Shown: piece after piece, positions 23,684 through 31,994 of the stretch
How positions within the stretch are numbered: position 1 is the stretch's first letter
Layout: the number at the start of each line of letters is the position of its first letter
Source: Treponema bryantii
Lineage (GTDB): Bacteria > Spirochaetota > Spirochaetia > Treponematales > Treponemataceae
Length of the DNA stretch: 64,000 bases
Reading direction: 5' to 3'
Assembly (NCBI RefSeq): GCF_036492245.1
Contig: NZ_AP025286.1
Coordinates: 1,178,001-1,242,000 of the forward strand
Program-made: the position numbers and the translations under genes
The notes under the pieces: model-generated
The model's database searches: none
The model's input: only the letters and a program-made list of their open reading frames with translations
Told to the model about the DNA's origin: nothing

Positions 23684-25561
23684 GTGAATCAGTTCTTCAG
23701 ACCTAAGCAGACAATTTTCTTTTTCATTTGCTGTGGAATCTGTCTTCTTGTTTTACTGTTTACATATGCGAAACTTTCTCTTCAACCGGTTACACCTGTG
23801 GCTCAGAATGTGCCACCTGTTGAGCGTGGTTCAATTGTAGACCGTTCCGGCTTTCCACTTGCAGTTCAGACTAATTTCTATCATGTCGGTGTATCTGTAA
23901 AAAATATAAAAGATAGCGAAAAAATCAAAACTCGTTTTGCAAATGATGTAGCTCCACTTCTGGAAATGCTTCCTGAAGAGGTTCTGGAAATAATAAATAC
24001 AAACCGAAGTTTTGTTTATCTTAAGAAAAAAATAACACAGACAATGTATGAGCCTCTTAAACAGCTTACAGATGAAAAAGGTTATAATTTTGTAAGTTAT
24101 GAAAAAATTCCTGGCCGTAATTATCCGAATCATGCACTTGCTTCTCAGTTAATCGGTTATATGGGTGATGATGGGCGCGGTCTTGCAGGAATTGAATTCT
24201 CCCAGCAGAGTGTGCTTGCTCCTTCAGGAACAGATGAAAACGGTGAACCACTCCAGGGACGAAATGTCTTTTTGAGTATAGATGCAAACCTTCAGTATAA
24301 GCTTGAACAGATTGCTCATAAAACAATGAACGAAACTCAGGCAGAAAGCATGATGCTTATTGCTGCTGATTGTACAACAGGTGAGGTACTTTCATACATA
24401 AGTCTTCCTTCTGCAGATTTGAATGAATATGGTTCTTCTATGATTGAAGCAAAAGTAGACAGACCAGCAATGACAGCCTATGAACCGGGATCTGTATTCA
24501 AAATCTTTACAGTTGGAATTGTTTACGACGAACATGGAATCTCTCCTAATGATTCTTTCCTTTGTGACGGAATGTATGAAAAGCGTATTGCCGGTGGTGA
24601 AACAATCAGAATTAAGTGTCTGGAGCATCATGGCTGGTGTACACCTAAAGACGGACTCCGTTATTCCTGTAACGATGTTCTTGGACAGATAAGCGACAGA
24701 ATCAGTGAAGATGAATTTATGGCAAGAATCCGAATGCTTGGCTTTGGTAAGAAAACCGGAGTAGAGCTTCCTGGTGAAACCTCGGGTTCTGTAAAAGATA
24801 CAACAAGCGCACTTTGGTCTGCGCGTTCAAAACCTACAATTGCAATCGGACAGGAAATCAGTGTGTCTGCACTTCAGATGGTACAGGCTGCTACTTCCAT
24901 TGGAAACGGCGGTATTCCTGTTCAGCTTTCATTTATTCATAAGATTACAAATAAAGACGGTACAACTTATTATGAGCATGAACCTCAGTATAAGGACCGC
25001 GTTTTCTCAAAGAATACAGCTGATTATATCCTCAGTTGTATGGAAACAACTGCAAAGAGTGGAACAGGTTCCCGTGCAAATCTCCGCGATGTTGATATCG
25101 GTGTAAAAACCGGTACAGCTCAGATGGCAGATAAGGTACATGGCGGTTATAGTGATACAGACTTCCTTTCAAGCTGTATTGCTATTTTCCCGGTTGATGA
25201 ACCTCAGATTGTTCTGTATATCGTAGTTGAAAAGGCTAAGGGTGAAACTTACGGTGGACGTATCGTAGCTCCTGTAATCGGAGAAGCCGCAGATATTATC
25301 ATTGACCACCTTGGAATGAGCCGTGGCGGCGCCGCATCTCTTGAGCACAGTGGAGTAATAACAATTTCGTCATCTCAGGGAATTCAGGTTGGCTCAGTCG
25401 TTCCAGATTTTACCGGAAAATCAAAGCGTGAGCTTCTGCCTCTTATGGAACGTACAGACATCCGTCTAAATATAAACGGAAGCGGCTGGGTTACAAGCCA
25501 GAGCCCGGAGCCGGGAACCCCAGTTACGGAGAACATGGTAATTGAACTCAATCTGGAATAA
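23684..25561 (+). CDS. Penicillin-binding protein (FtsI/SpoVD type) with PASTA domain
   Basis: 625 residues from a GTG start with GGGTGG upstream. A membrane segment at about 9-28 is followed by the PBP dimerisation domain (about 50-190, beginning RGSIVDRSG) and the transpeptidase domain. Active-site motifs are SxxK (SVFK near 269), SxN (YSCN near 327) and KTGT near 473. One PASTA repeat fills about 565-625. It cross-links peptidoglycan, most likely at the septum. No FtsL or mra genes are next to it. The next gene's reading frame overlaps the end by 20 bases. Confidence 0.9.
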   Translation: MNQFFRPKQTIFFFICCGICLLVLLFTYAKLSLQPVTPVAQNVPPVERGSIVDRSGFPLAVQTNFYHVGVSVKNIKDSEKIKTRFANDVAPLLEMLPEEVLEIINTNRSFVYLKKKITQTMYEPLKQLTDEKGYNFVSYEKIPGRNYPNHALASQLIGYMGDDGRGLAGIEFSQQSVLAPSGTDENGEPLQGRNVFLSIDANLQYKLEQIAHKTMNETQAESMMLIAADCTTGEVLSYISLPSADLNEYGSSMIEAKVDRPAMTAYEPGSVFKIFTVGIVYDEHGISPNDSFLCDGMYEKRIAGGETIRIKCLEHHGWCTPKDGLRYSCNDVLGQISDRISEDEFMARIRMLGFGKKTGVELPGETSGSVKDTTSALWSARSKPTIAIGQEISVSALQMVQAATSIGNGGIPVQLSFIHKITNKDGTTYYEHEPQYKDRVFSKNTADYILSCMETTAKSGTGSRANLRDVDIGVKTGTAQMADKVHGGYSDTDFLSSCIAIFPVDEPQIVLYIVVEKAKGETYGGRIVAPVIGEAADIIIDHLGMSRGGAASLEHSGVITISSSQGIQVGSVVPDFTGKSKRELLPLMERTDIRLNINGSGWVTSQSPEPGTPVTENMVIELNLE

Positions 25562-27146
25562 TAATTTCGAAGCGTTCAAAAAAAGATTCCCGCAGCTGGC
25601 ACAGATGACTGGCAGTGAACCAGTTCCGCCAGAATCAATATGGAATCTTGAAAAAGCAAAAAATCAAAGTATAACAGCAAGTGAGGGTGGTGTACGACTT
25701 CATTCTGCCTATAATCCGGAAAGGGAAGCTTCCGGTGCGGTTGCTCGTGATGAAGTTTTTCAAAAATCTGCAGTTGTATTTTATGGCTTTGGACTGGGCT
25801 ATCATGTAATCGAATTTGCAAAGCTGGCAATGGAGCGTGCTGCTGCTGGAAAAACACTTCCACGTCTTGTTTTAATTGAACCGGATGTAAAACATTTTTT
25901 TGCTGCTATGGCTGTTCTGGACTGGACTCCTGTATTTACTCTTGAAAATCTGATAATTGCTGTAGGCTGTCCGTCTGAATCTGTTCTGCCCTTACTTGAA
26001 GATGGAACAAAGGTAAATGTAGGAGAGACGGGTGTTTCAGATTCCTGGTTTTTTGATATTCCTTCTTTTACAGCTCATTCAGTTCCTTATTTTAATGAAG
26101 TTCGTTCTCTTGTTAAGCGAAATCAAAGAAAAAATGAAATAAATGCTGCAACCCTAAAAAAGTTTGGAAAACTCTGGTGTAGAAACAGTATCAAAAATAT
26201 GAGCCAGCTTGAAAACTGTGCCGGTATTTCGCAGCTTGCAGATATTGCAGCTTCCTGTCCGTTTTTAATTCTTGGCGCAGGACCTTCTTTAGAAACAATT
26301 CTTCCATATATAAAAGAGATTTCAGAACGTACAATAACAGTCTGTGTTGAAACTGCTCTGCATACTCTTCTAAGGGCCGGCCTTCAACCAGATTTCATTC
26401 TTCTTACTGACCCTCAGTTCTGGGCATATCGTCATATAGCAGGCTTGGAAGCTCCTGAAAGTATTTTGATTACAGAAGCTTCGGCATATCCGTCTGTGTT
26501 CAGATTTAATTGCCGTAAAATACTATTGTGCGGTTCGCAGTTCCCTGTAGGTCAGTATTTTGAACAGAAGCTCGGCCTTGTGCCAGGAGATCTTGGAACA
26601 GGCGGTTCAGTTGCTTCCAGTGCCTGGAACTTTGCTCATTTCTGTGGAGCTAAAGAAATCTACACTGCCGGCCTTGATTTTGCTTTTCCTAATAAACAGA
26701 CTCATATAAAAGGAAGTTCTGCGGAACAGACTTATCATACTCTTTCAAGCCGCCTTACAGCGCCAGACCGCTTTACAGCAGCCTCTTTGTACAGTGCCAA
26801 CGCTGCACCTGGAAAAGACTATAACGGTTCAGTTGTACTTACAGACAGCCGCATGAAAATGTTCTCCTGGTGGTTTGAAGCACGCCTTGCAGCCTGCCCG
26901 GAAACTAAAACTTATACGCTATGTCCGCAGGGACTTGCAGTTCCAGGAATACAGAAAGCTGATGTTTCTGAACTTCTGAAGCACCCTGAAATCAAAGCTT
27001 TCAAACAAAAATTACTAAATCAGGCAGAAAATCTTCCGGCTCTGGTTTCAAATAATCCTGATAAAGAAAAACTACAGAATATACTTAAAAACTTCCCTCA
27101 ATCAGATTTTCTTACAGCATATCCATTTTTGAAAGAATATCTCTAA
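25542..27146 (+). CDS. MAF/DUF115 family glycosyltransferase-like protein
   Basis: 534 residues. The central region (about 235-420) carries the DUF115/MptE-like pattern: LILGAGPSLE, then VETALHTLLRAGLQPDF, LLTDPQ and AGLDFAFP. Proteins of this family (motility-associated factor) attach nonulosonic sugars to flagellins in several bacteria. It starts with TTG at 25542 inside the end of the PBP gene; the next in-frame ATG at about 25605 would remove 21 residues, so the start is uncertain. A second paralogue is at 41727-43352. Flagellin modification is inferred from the family; no sugar synthesis genes are nearby. Confidence 0.78.
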   Translation: MNSIWNNNFEAFKKRFPQLAQMTGSEPVPPESIWNLEKAKNQSITASEGGVRLHSAYNPEREASGAVARDEVFQKSAVVFYGFGLGYHVIEFAKLAMERAAAGKTLPRLVLIEPDVKHFFAAMAVLDWTPVFTLENLIIAVGCPSESVLPLLEDGTKVNVGETGVSDSWFFDIPSFTAHSVPYFNEVRSLVKRNQRKNEINAATLKKFGKLWCRNSIKNMSQLENCAGISQLADIAASCPFLILGAGPSLETILPYIKEISERTITVCVETALHTLLRAGLQPDFILLTDPQFWAYRHIAGLEAPESILITEASAYPSVFRFNCRKILLCGSQFPVGQYFEQKLGLVPGDLGTGGSVASSAWNFAHFCGAKEIYTAGLDFAFPNKQTHIKGSSAEQTYHTLSSRLTAPDRFTAASLYSANAAPGKDYNGSVVLTDSRMKMFSWWFEARLAACPETKTYTLCPQGLAVPGIQKADVSELLKHPEIKAFKQKLLNQAENLPALVSNNPDKEKLQNILKNFPQSDFLTAYPFLKEYL

Positions 27147-27166
27147 ACCGCCCCTTATTATTTACC

Positions 27167-27172
27167 GATATT
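27167..27172 (+). promoter_or_regulatory. -10-like box 6 bases before the M23 peptidase start
   Basis: GATATT ends 6 bases before the ATG at 27179, and no Shine-Dalgarno is present. It has the same geometry as other leaderless candidates but a weaker box. Confidence 0.35.
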
Positions 27173-27178
27173 TGAAGC

Positions 27179-28411
27179 ATGGAAATAATAAGTTACGTTC
27201 AGGATAATTCCCGAAGCAGAAATTTTAAAAACTTTATAAATTTCAGTCTGCCGGAGTTACAGTTCAGGCATAAAGAGAGAAGCCAGTCAGCTTCAATAAC
27301 ATCAAATATTTTTTCTCCAGAACTTAAAAGCTTTTCTGCACAAAAAGTAAAAACCGATTTTTCTATACGCGTTTTCTTTAAGGTAATTGGAGCTTCAGTT
27401 TCAGAGGCTGGTTCTTTCATTAGAGAAAATATCAAAAAGCTTTCAGTGATTCTTGCATCTGTTCTTACAGCCGGAACTTTGTGCTTTTTCACATTAAAGC
27501 TTATAAATCATCATATAAATCATACAGGTCCACTTACTCTTCAGGGAGCTGATTCAGGTGATATTGAAAGTCTGAATAAACTGATGGCTAATTTTGCTCT
27601 TGAAGGTAAAATAGACTATGATGAAACAGGAAATCTTCTTGATGTTGATGTATCTTCTGTAAAACCAAATTTTACACAGCCTGTAACTTTCCAGACTTAC
27701 AAGGTTCGTTCGGGTGATACAATCAGTGGAATTGCTAAGAAGTTTGGCCTTACAAATATTTCAACTTTGATTTCTGTAAATGATATCGGAAATGTTCGAC
27801 AGTTAGCTGCTGGTCAGAAACTCCGTATTCCTTCAATTGACGGAATTGTATACACCGTTAAAAAGGGCGATTCACTTAATTCAATTACAGGCAAATATAA
27901 AATCAGCCTTGAACAGCTTCTTGATGTAAATGAGCTTACAAGCGAAACTTTAAGTGCCGGCCAGCAGTTATTTTTGCCTGGTGCGGCTATGGATGCTGCT
28001 TCTTTAAGAAATGCAATGGGTGAACTCTTTAGAATGCCTATCGCTTCTCAATTCCGCTGGTCTTCTCCATACGGCTATAGAATTGATCCTATTGCCGGTG
28101 TTAAATCTTTCCATACAGGAACTGATATGGCTTGTCCTACAGGGACACCGATTCTTGCTGCAATGAGTGGAAAAGTAACTACAACTGGTATCAATCGTGT
28201 TTATGGAAATTATGTAATTATTGATCATGGTAACGGATATCAGACTTTGTATGCTCATATGTCAAAAATAATTGCAAGTAAAGGGCAGTGGGTTAGCCAG
28301 GGAACCAGAATTGGTCTGGTAGGTTCAACCGGCTATTCAACAGGTCCTCATCTTCATTTTACAGTATATAAAAAAGGAAAATTAGTAGATCCAATGACGG
28401 TTCTAAAATAG
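27179..28411 (+). CDS. LysM-containing M23 metallopeptidase
   Basis: 410 residues. A charged cytoplasmic segment of about 85 residues precedes a membrane helix at about 87-108. Two LysM domains follow at about 177-222 (YKVRSGDTISGIAKKFG) and 226-268 (YTVKKGDSLNSITGKY), then an M23 endopeptidase domain. Zinc ligands are visible as the His in HTGTDMACP near 312 and in GPHLHF near 390-393, with the third in LYAHMS. It should cut peptidoglycan cross-links in the periplasm during growth or division, in keeping with its place two genes after a penicillin-binding protein. The long cytoplasmic N-terminus is unusual. Confidence 0.9.
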   Translation: MEIISYVQDNSRSRNFKNFINFSLPELQFRHKERSQSASITSNIFSPELKSFSAQKVKTDFSIRVFFKVIGASVSEAGSFIRENIKKLSVILASVLTAGTLCFFTLKLINHHINHTGPLTLQGADSGDIESLNKLMANFALEGKIDYDETGNLLDVDVSSVKPNFTQPVTFQTYKVRSGDTISGIAKKFGLTNISTLISVNDIGNVRQLAAGQKLRIPSIDGIVYTVKKGDSLNSITGKYKISLEQLLDVNELTSETLSAGQQLFLPGAAMDAASLRNAMGELFRMPIASQFRWSSPYGYRIDPIAGVKSFHTGTDMACPTGTPILAAMSGKVTTTGINRVYGNYVIIDHGNGYQTLYAHMSKIIASKGQWVSQGTRIGLVGSTGYSTGPHLHFTVYKKGKLVDPMTVLK

Positions 28412-28422
28412 GGGGATTTTTT

Positions 28423-28659
28423 ATGTGTATCTGCGGTGGCTGTGGAAAGTTAATCGACAAGAAGTTTTATTATTGCCCTTGGTGTGGTAAATCCCGTGTA
28501 GTTCAGGAAAAAGATGATAGTGCTGAATTACGTTATGCGAAATTTAAGGAAAAACAATTCCAAAAGCGTTATAATCAATTAGAAAAGATGGAAGAACAGC
28601 TTGATTCTCTGGAAAAAGAGCTTTCCATTCTTGTTTTAAGTGCGGAGATGCATAAATGA
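28423..28659 (+). CDS. Small zinc-ribbon protein with coiled coil
   Basis: 78 residues. Two CxxC pairs (Cys 4 and 7, Cys 18 and 21, in CGGCGK and CPWCGK) form a zinc ribbon at the N-terminus. Residues about 34-72 are a charged helix with heptad-like Leu spacing, likely a coiled coil. GGGGGA precedes the start. The stop overlaps the start of the next gene by 4 bases. A role in protein or nucleic acid contacts is possible, but none can be named. Confidence 0.7.
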   Translation: MCICGGCGKLIDKKFYYCPWCGKSRVVQEKDDSAELRYAKFKEKQFQKRYNQLEKMEEQLDSLEKELSILVLSAEMHK

Positions 28660-30839
28660 AAAAAACAGGTATACTGTGTCTGGTTGTAAGCCTATTCTCT
28701 TTCTCTTTATTTGCCGGTACTTCCTTCGGGAATCCGGATTTAAATCTTAACGACGAAATTCTTTTTACCGTACGTCACAATATGGTTGGAACGAGCCCAT
28801 ATAAATCACTTTTCTATGCGGCTTTGAAAGATGGCAAACCTGATGGTATACCTGAGGTTATAACCTGCTATCCGGAACAGATGGAACTTCTTTCTGGAGG
28901 AGACGTTCTTCAGATCAGAAACAGATATGGAATTGCCCGTTATTCACAAAAGAATGGATCAGTTAACTGGATAGAAAAAAGTTCCACAATGCCGGAAAAT
29001 ATAGTACCAGTTGTTCCATATGCAGTAAGTCCTGATGGAAAATATTTTTGCCGCATAGAGCGTACTTCAATTTATTCAGGAAATCTGATGCTCGTAAGTA
29101 CTCAGACAGGAAAAAGCAGTGTGCTTTGCGAAGGTGTTCTCAATTCGTATGAAGATCTTCCTATAAAATGGGCGCCAGACAGTTCTGTTCTTGTATATGA
29201 AAAGAACAATGGAGTTTACTTTTGTAATCCGGATGCAGTACTCCGCGGTGTAGAAATTGATGAACGATATAGAAAAATCGGTCGTGGCTCAATCAATTCT
29301 GTTTACTGGGCTTCATCAAAATTCCTTGCTTATGTAGATGATTATCTTTTATACAAAATCAATACAAAAGAACTTTATACACTCGGCCTTTATTCCGGAA
29401 TAATAGGGCAGGGAAAGCCAATGGGACGCCTTCCATTCCAGTTTAATCCTCTTACAGATAAATTCTCCTGTAATAGTGAAGTAACCTCGGCAGTTGTAAC
29501 TCAAAACGGAAGACTCTTTACTTATCTTGTAGTTCGTAGTGCTTCCTGTGATTATATGGATGTTATTTATTCCCGCCCATATACAGAATCAAATGCATCA
29601 CTTGTAGCTTCTTATATTTTCTGGGATGCAGCAGGTAAACCTGTTCTCTGGCAGGAAAAACTTCCGTTCGACGGCATTAAGGAACGTGGTTCTGTTTATA
29701 AACTGGATACCCTCGCTCAGCATGTTTTAGAGATTGAAGATTCTGGAAAACCTTTTGTCTCTCCAAACGGCACTAAGGCTGCTTTCTTTGCCGGTTCAAC
29801 AGTTTATGTTTATGATATTAATACCTGGAAACGACTTGCAGTTCTTTCCGGAGAAAAAGTTGTTTCTGCAATCTGGACAGATGATTCAAACCTTTATGTC
29901 GGTGGAGAAAAGAGTATCCGAAAATGGAATATTCATACAAATAAGGCCGATACAATTACTCTGTCTTCTGTAAATGCCGGTTATTGGAATACTACTGATT
30001 ATTCAATTATTGCAGATGCAGGTAATTCAAATTATTACAAATATAATTCAGATAAAAGAACATGGTCAAAAATTGATTTTTCAGAGAACCCTGTTCCTGT
30101 TAAACAGAATGGACGTTACAGAGTGTTTATAGGAAGTACTCCAAACAAAAATTATGATAATGCTCTTTATGTACGTTCTTTAAGTAAACGAGCTGTTACA
30201 ATTCCTTTATATAAAGAAAGTACCAGAAAGATGCCGGAAAAGAAAAAGGCAGCCCTTGTATTTGAACTTTATGATAATGCAGATGGACTTCCTTTGATTC
30301 TTTCTGAATTAAAGAAGTTTAATGTAAAGGGAAGTTTCTTTATAAATGGTGAGTTTATTAGACGTTATCCGGCAGAAACAAAACAGATTGTAAATAATAA
30401 TCATCTGTGTGCATCAATGTTCTTTACAACTGCAGATCTTACAGAAAACAGTTTTGTAATCAACGAAGACTTTGTACGCCGTGGTTTGGCCCGTAATGAA
30501 GATGAGTTCTATGCCTGTACTGGAACAGAGCTTACATTATTCTGGCATGCACCATATTATTCAATTTCTCCTGAACTGATTTCTTATGGAGAAAACGCTG
30601 GTTACACATATGTAAATACTGTAACAGAGGTTTCCGAGTTTAAGAATCCAGATATGGATCCTGAAAAACTGATTAAGAAATATTGTGTCGGATTGGAAAA
30701 ATCAGGTGGTGGAGTAGTATCAGTTGTAGGTGGATTCTCACAGAGTAATCATTCAAGACCGCTTTATAAATATGTTGCGTTGTTGATTAGTGCATTACTG
30801 GATAGCGGTTATGAACTGGTGGATTTAAACAGCTTGTAG
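28656..30839 (+). CDS. Exported beta-propeller protein with degenerate NodB-like domain
   Basis: 727 residues with a signal peptide at 1-20 (ending SLFAG). Residues about 25-520 look like a WD40/TolB-type beta-propeller (repeated YSQKNGS, SPDGKY, WAPDSS and WTDDS strands). Residues about 530-727 follow the polysaccharide deacetylase (NodB) fold, with KFNVKGSFFINGEFIRRYP at its strand-helix unit. The catalytic motifs are lost: TFDDG reads FELYD, the metal-binding HTxxH reads MFFTT, and RxPYG reads HAPYY. A binding or structural role in the periplasm is more likely than catalysis. The ATG overlaps the zinc-ribbon gene, so both are co-translated. Confidence 0.72.
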   Translation: MKKTGILCLVVSLFSFSLFAGTSFGNPDLNLNDEILFTVRHNMVGTSPYKSLFYAALKDGKPDGIPEVITCYPEQMELLSGGDVLQIRNRYGIARYSQKNGSVNWIEKSSTMPENIVPVVPYAVSPDGKYFCRIERTSIYSGNLMLVSTQTGKSSVLCEGVLNSYEDLPIKWAPDSSVLVYEKNNGVYFCNPDAVLRGVEIDERYRKIGRGSINSVYWASSKFLAYVDDYLLYKINTKELYTLGLYSGIIGQGKPMGRLPFQFNPLTDKFSCNSEVTSAVVTQNGRLFTYLVVRSASCDYMDVIYSRPYTESNASLVASYIFWDAAGKPVLWQEKLPFDGIKERGSVYKLDTLAQHVLEIEDSGKPFVSPNGTKAAFFAGSTVYVYDINTWKRLAVLSGEKVVSAIWTDDSNLYVGGEKSIRKWNIHTNKADTITLSSVNAGYWNTTDYSIIADAGNSNYYKYNSDKRTWSKIDFSENPVPVKQNGRYRVFIGSTPNKNYDNALYVRSLSKRAVTIPLYKESTRKMPEKKKAALVFELYDNADGLPLILSELKKFNVKGSFFINGEFIRRYPAETKQIVNNNHLCASMFFTTADLTENSFVINEDFVRRGLARNEDEFYACTGTELTLFWHAPYYSISPELISYGENAGYTYVNTVTEVSEFKNPDMDPEKLIKKYCVGLEKSGGGVVSVVGGFSQSNHSRPLYKYVALLISALLDSGYELVDLNSL

Positions 30840-30865
30840 ACCGTTTGTGGTGTAAAGCTAAAATA

Positions 30866-30894
30866 AAAAAACAGTCCAGTTGGACTGTTTTTTT
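30866..30894. terminator. Bidirectional terminator
   Basis: AAACAGTCCA / TGGACTGTTT with a 2-base loop, flanked by A and T runs on both sides. It serves the propeller gene on + and the acidic protein gene on -. Confidence 0.85.
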
Positions 30895-30922
30895 ATGCTA
30901 TTCTTTATTGCCTGTCATAGGC

Positions 30923-31192
30923 TTATACTTCATCTTCGTCCTGGAAGCGGCTGCGATATGAACCGTATCCGTCTTCTTCTTCAACGTCATCGTAAGGTTC
31001 GTCTACGTCCTCTTCTTCTTTGAAAACATCGTCGTAGTACAAGTCTGCATCATCATCGAAATCATCAAGAGCTTCGTCATCCTCTTCGTAGTCATCGAAG
31101 TCATCATCGAAATCATCATCATATTCATCGTCGAAATCATCGCCGTATGAAAAAGACATTGTTAATTCTTCAAAATCTGAATCAGCAGACAT
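30923..31192 (-). CDS. Very acidic low-complexity protein
   Basis: 89 residues, of which 31 are Asp and 15 are Glu by my count, with only 3 Lys/Arg. Residues about 17-80 repeat short blocks of 2-4 acidic residues spaced by Phe or Tyr (DDFDDEYDDDF). It is expected to be disordered and strongly negative. The start is preceded by GCGGGG and, further up, by TATAAT at 31226-31231 on the reverse strand. The even acidic/aromatic spacing might mimic DNA or RNA, bind cations, or mark an acidic tail related to RpoE-delta-like proteins. No homology was recognised. Confidence 0.65.
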   Translation of the reverse strand: MSADSDFEELTMSFSYGDDFDDEYDDDFDDDFDDYEEDDEALDDFDDDADLYYDDVFKEEEDVDEPYDDVEEEDGYGSYRSRFQDEDEV

Positions 31193-31525
31193 AAAAACCC
31201 CGCATTGTTTTTGTGGAAAGCACTGATTATAAACTTTATAAACTCACCGCCAAATAATATAATTCAAAGTGCCTAAAAAGTAAATAAGTTTTAGTGATAT
31301 TCAGCGGAAAATTCTTCGGTTATTTTGAAAAGATTGGAATTTAGTGCAATAGGAGGGGAAAGTCTTCCCCTCGCTTCAAACGCCTGCGGTGTTTTCCGCT
31401 ACCCCTTCTGCGGGGAGGGCCCCGCAACGCCCCCCGGTTGGCTCATAAGATGAAGTTCACCGGCTCATAAATTGAACTCTGAGTGTTTTTCAATATGCAG
31501 TATTGTTTAGTAATCTCAGAGTTCT
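31193..31525. other. Gene-free region with GC-rich hairpins and repeats
   Basis: This stretch holds no credible gene. It contains the -10 of the acidic protein gene (31226-31231, reverse), then a GC-rich patch with a hairpin GAGGGGAA/TTCCCCTC (31353-31372) and GCGGGG...CCCCGC (31410-31425). A 9-base direct repeat GGCTCATAA lies at 31440-31448 and 31462-31470. A 10-bp inverted repeat GAACTCTGAG/CTCAGAGTTC occupies 31474-31524. It ends directly at a 25-bp palindrome. It may be the remains of a mobile element. Confidence 0.45.
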
Positions 31526-31579
31526 GACCCAGAAAATAAAAAAGCGAGCTATTCAGCTCGCTTTTTTATTTTCTGGGTC
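31526..31579. repeat. 25-bp perfect inverted repeat, terminator of tRNA-Gln, copying the tRNA 3' end
   Basis: Arms 31526-31550 and 31555-31579 are perfectly complementary around ATTC. The inner part (AAAAAAGCGAGCT / AGCTCGCTTTTTT) is a classical terminator for the reverse-strand tRNA-Gln. The outer six bases GACCCA / TGGGTC repeat the acceptor end of that tRNA in inverted orientation. Confidence 0.75.
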
Positions 31580-31645
31580 GACAGGATTCGAACCTGTGGA
31601 ATGACGGCACCAAAAGCCGTTGGCTTACCGCTTGCCGACGACCCA
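31573..31645 (-). tRNA. tRNA-Gln (anticodon UUG)
   Basis: On the reverse strand the 73 bases fold as a cloverleaf. Acceptor TGGGTCG pairs with CGACCCA; the anticodon stem ACGGC/GCCGT holds loop TTTTGGT with anticodon TTG; the T stem ACAGG/CCTGT holds TTCGAAT. The D arm is GGC...GCC with AAGCGGTAA, as in other tRNA-Gln. The discriminator base is G and CCA is not encoded. The variable loop appears one base longer than in E. coli tRNA-Gln. A TATAAT at 31658-31663 (reverse) lies just upstream, next to the spoVG stop. Confidence 0.95.
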
Positions 31646-31657
31646 AAGATGCCTAGT

Positions 31658-31663
31658 ATTATA
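31658..31663 (-). promoter_or_regulatory. -10 box of tRNA-Gln
   Basis: TATAAT on the reverse strand lies 12 bases before the tRNA 5' end, between it and the spoVG stop codon, so the tRNA may be transcribed on its own as well as from spoVG. The -35 would fall inside spoVG and is weak. Confidence 0.45.
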
Positions 31664-31670
31664 TAATATT

Positions 31671-31952
31671 TTAGTCGTCTGGGGAAGTACCTGTTTCTAC
31701 GTGACCTGCATTATATTCTGCGAGAATCTTGTCCTGCAGTTCGGTACGGAACTCTGGGCTGATAGGATGGGCTACATCCTTGTATTCCCCGTTGGCAGTT
31801 TTACGGCTTGGCATTGCAATGAACAGGCCGCTCTTGCCTTCGATAATTTTTACATTGTGAACAACAAAGCAGTTATCAAAAGTAACTGTAACGTAAGCAC
31901 GGAGCTTACCTTCGTCCTCAACCTTTCTAATTCTCAATTCGGTAATCTGCAT
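31671..31952 (-). CDS. spoVG: SpoVG family regulatory protein
   Basis: 93 residues with the SpoVG core: ITE-x-RIRK-x-x-x-x-GK-x-x-A-x-V-x-V-x-FD at the start, and F-x-AMPSRK-x-x-x-G-E-x-x-D-x-x-HP near 44-65. In Borrelia and Firmicutes SpoVG binds DNA and RNA and affects many genes. GGAGGTAG precedes the start. It lies 42 bases downstream of ispE on the same strand, an arrangement also found in other spirochaetes, and ends 25 bases before tRNA-Gln. Confidence 0.95.
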   Translation of the reverse strand: MQITELRIRKVEDEGKLRAYVTVTFDNCFVVHNVKIIEGKSGLFIAMPSRKTANGEYKDVAHPISPEFRTELQDKILAEYNAGHVETGTSPDD

Positions 31953-31994
31953 AAATCATCTACCTCCGCAAAATTACACCGCAAAACTATAATC

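Noticed and set aside
23831-24326. Reverse-strand frames within the penicillin-binding protein
   Set aside because: Shadows without start signals; the + strand protein is complete with all motifs.
31020-31180. Repetitive ATCATCGAA-like DNA resembling a short tandem repeat or CRISPR
   Set aside because: The repeats are just Asp/Glu/Phe codons of the acidic protein; spacing is irregular and there are no spacers.
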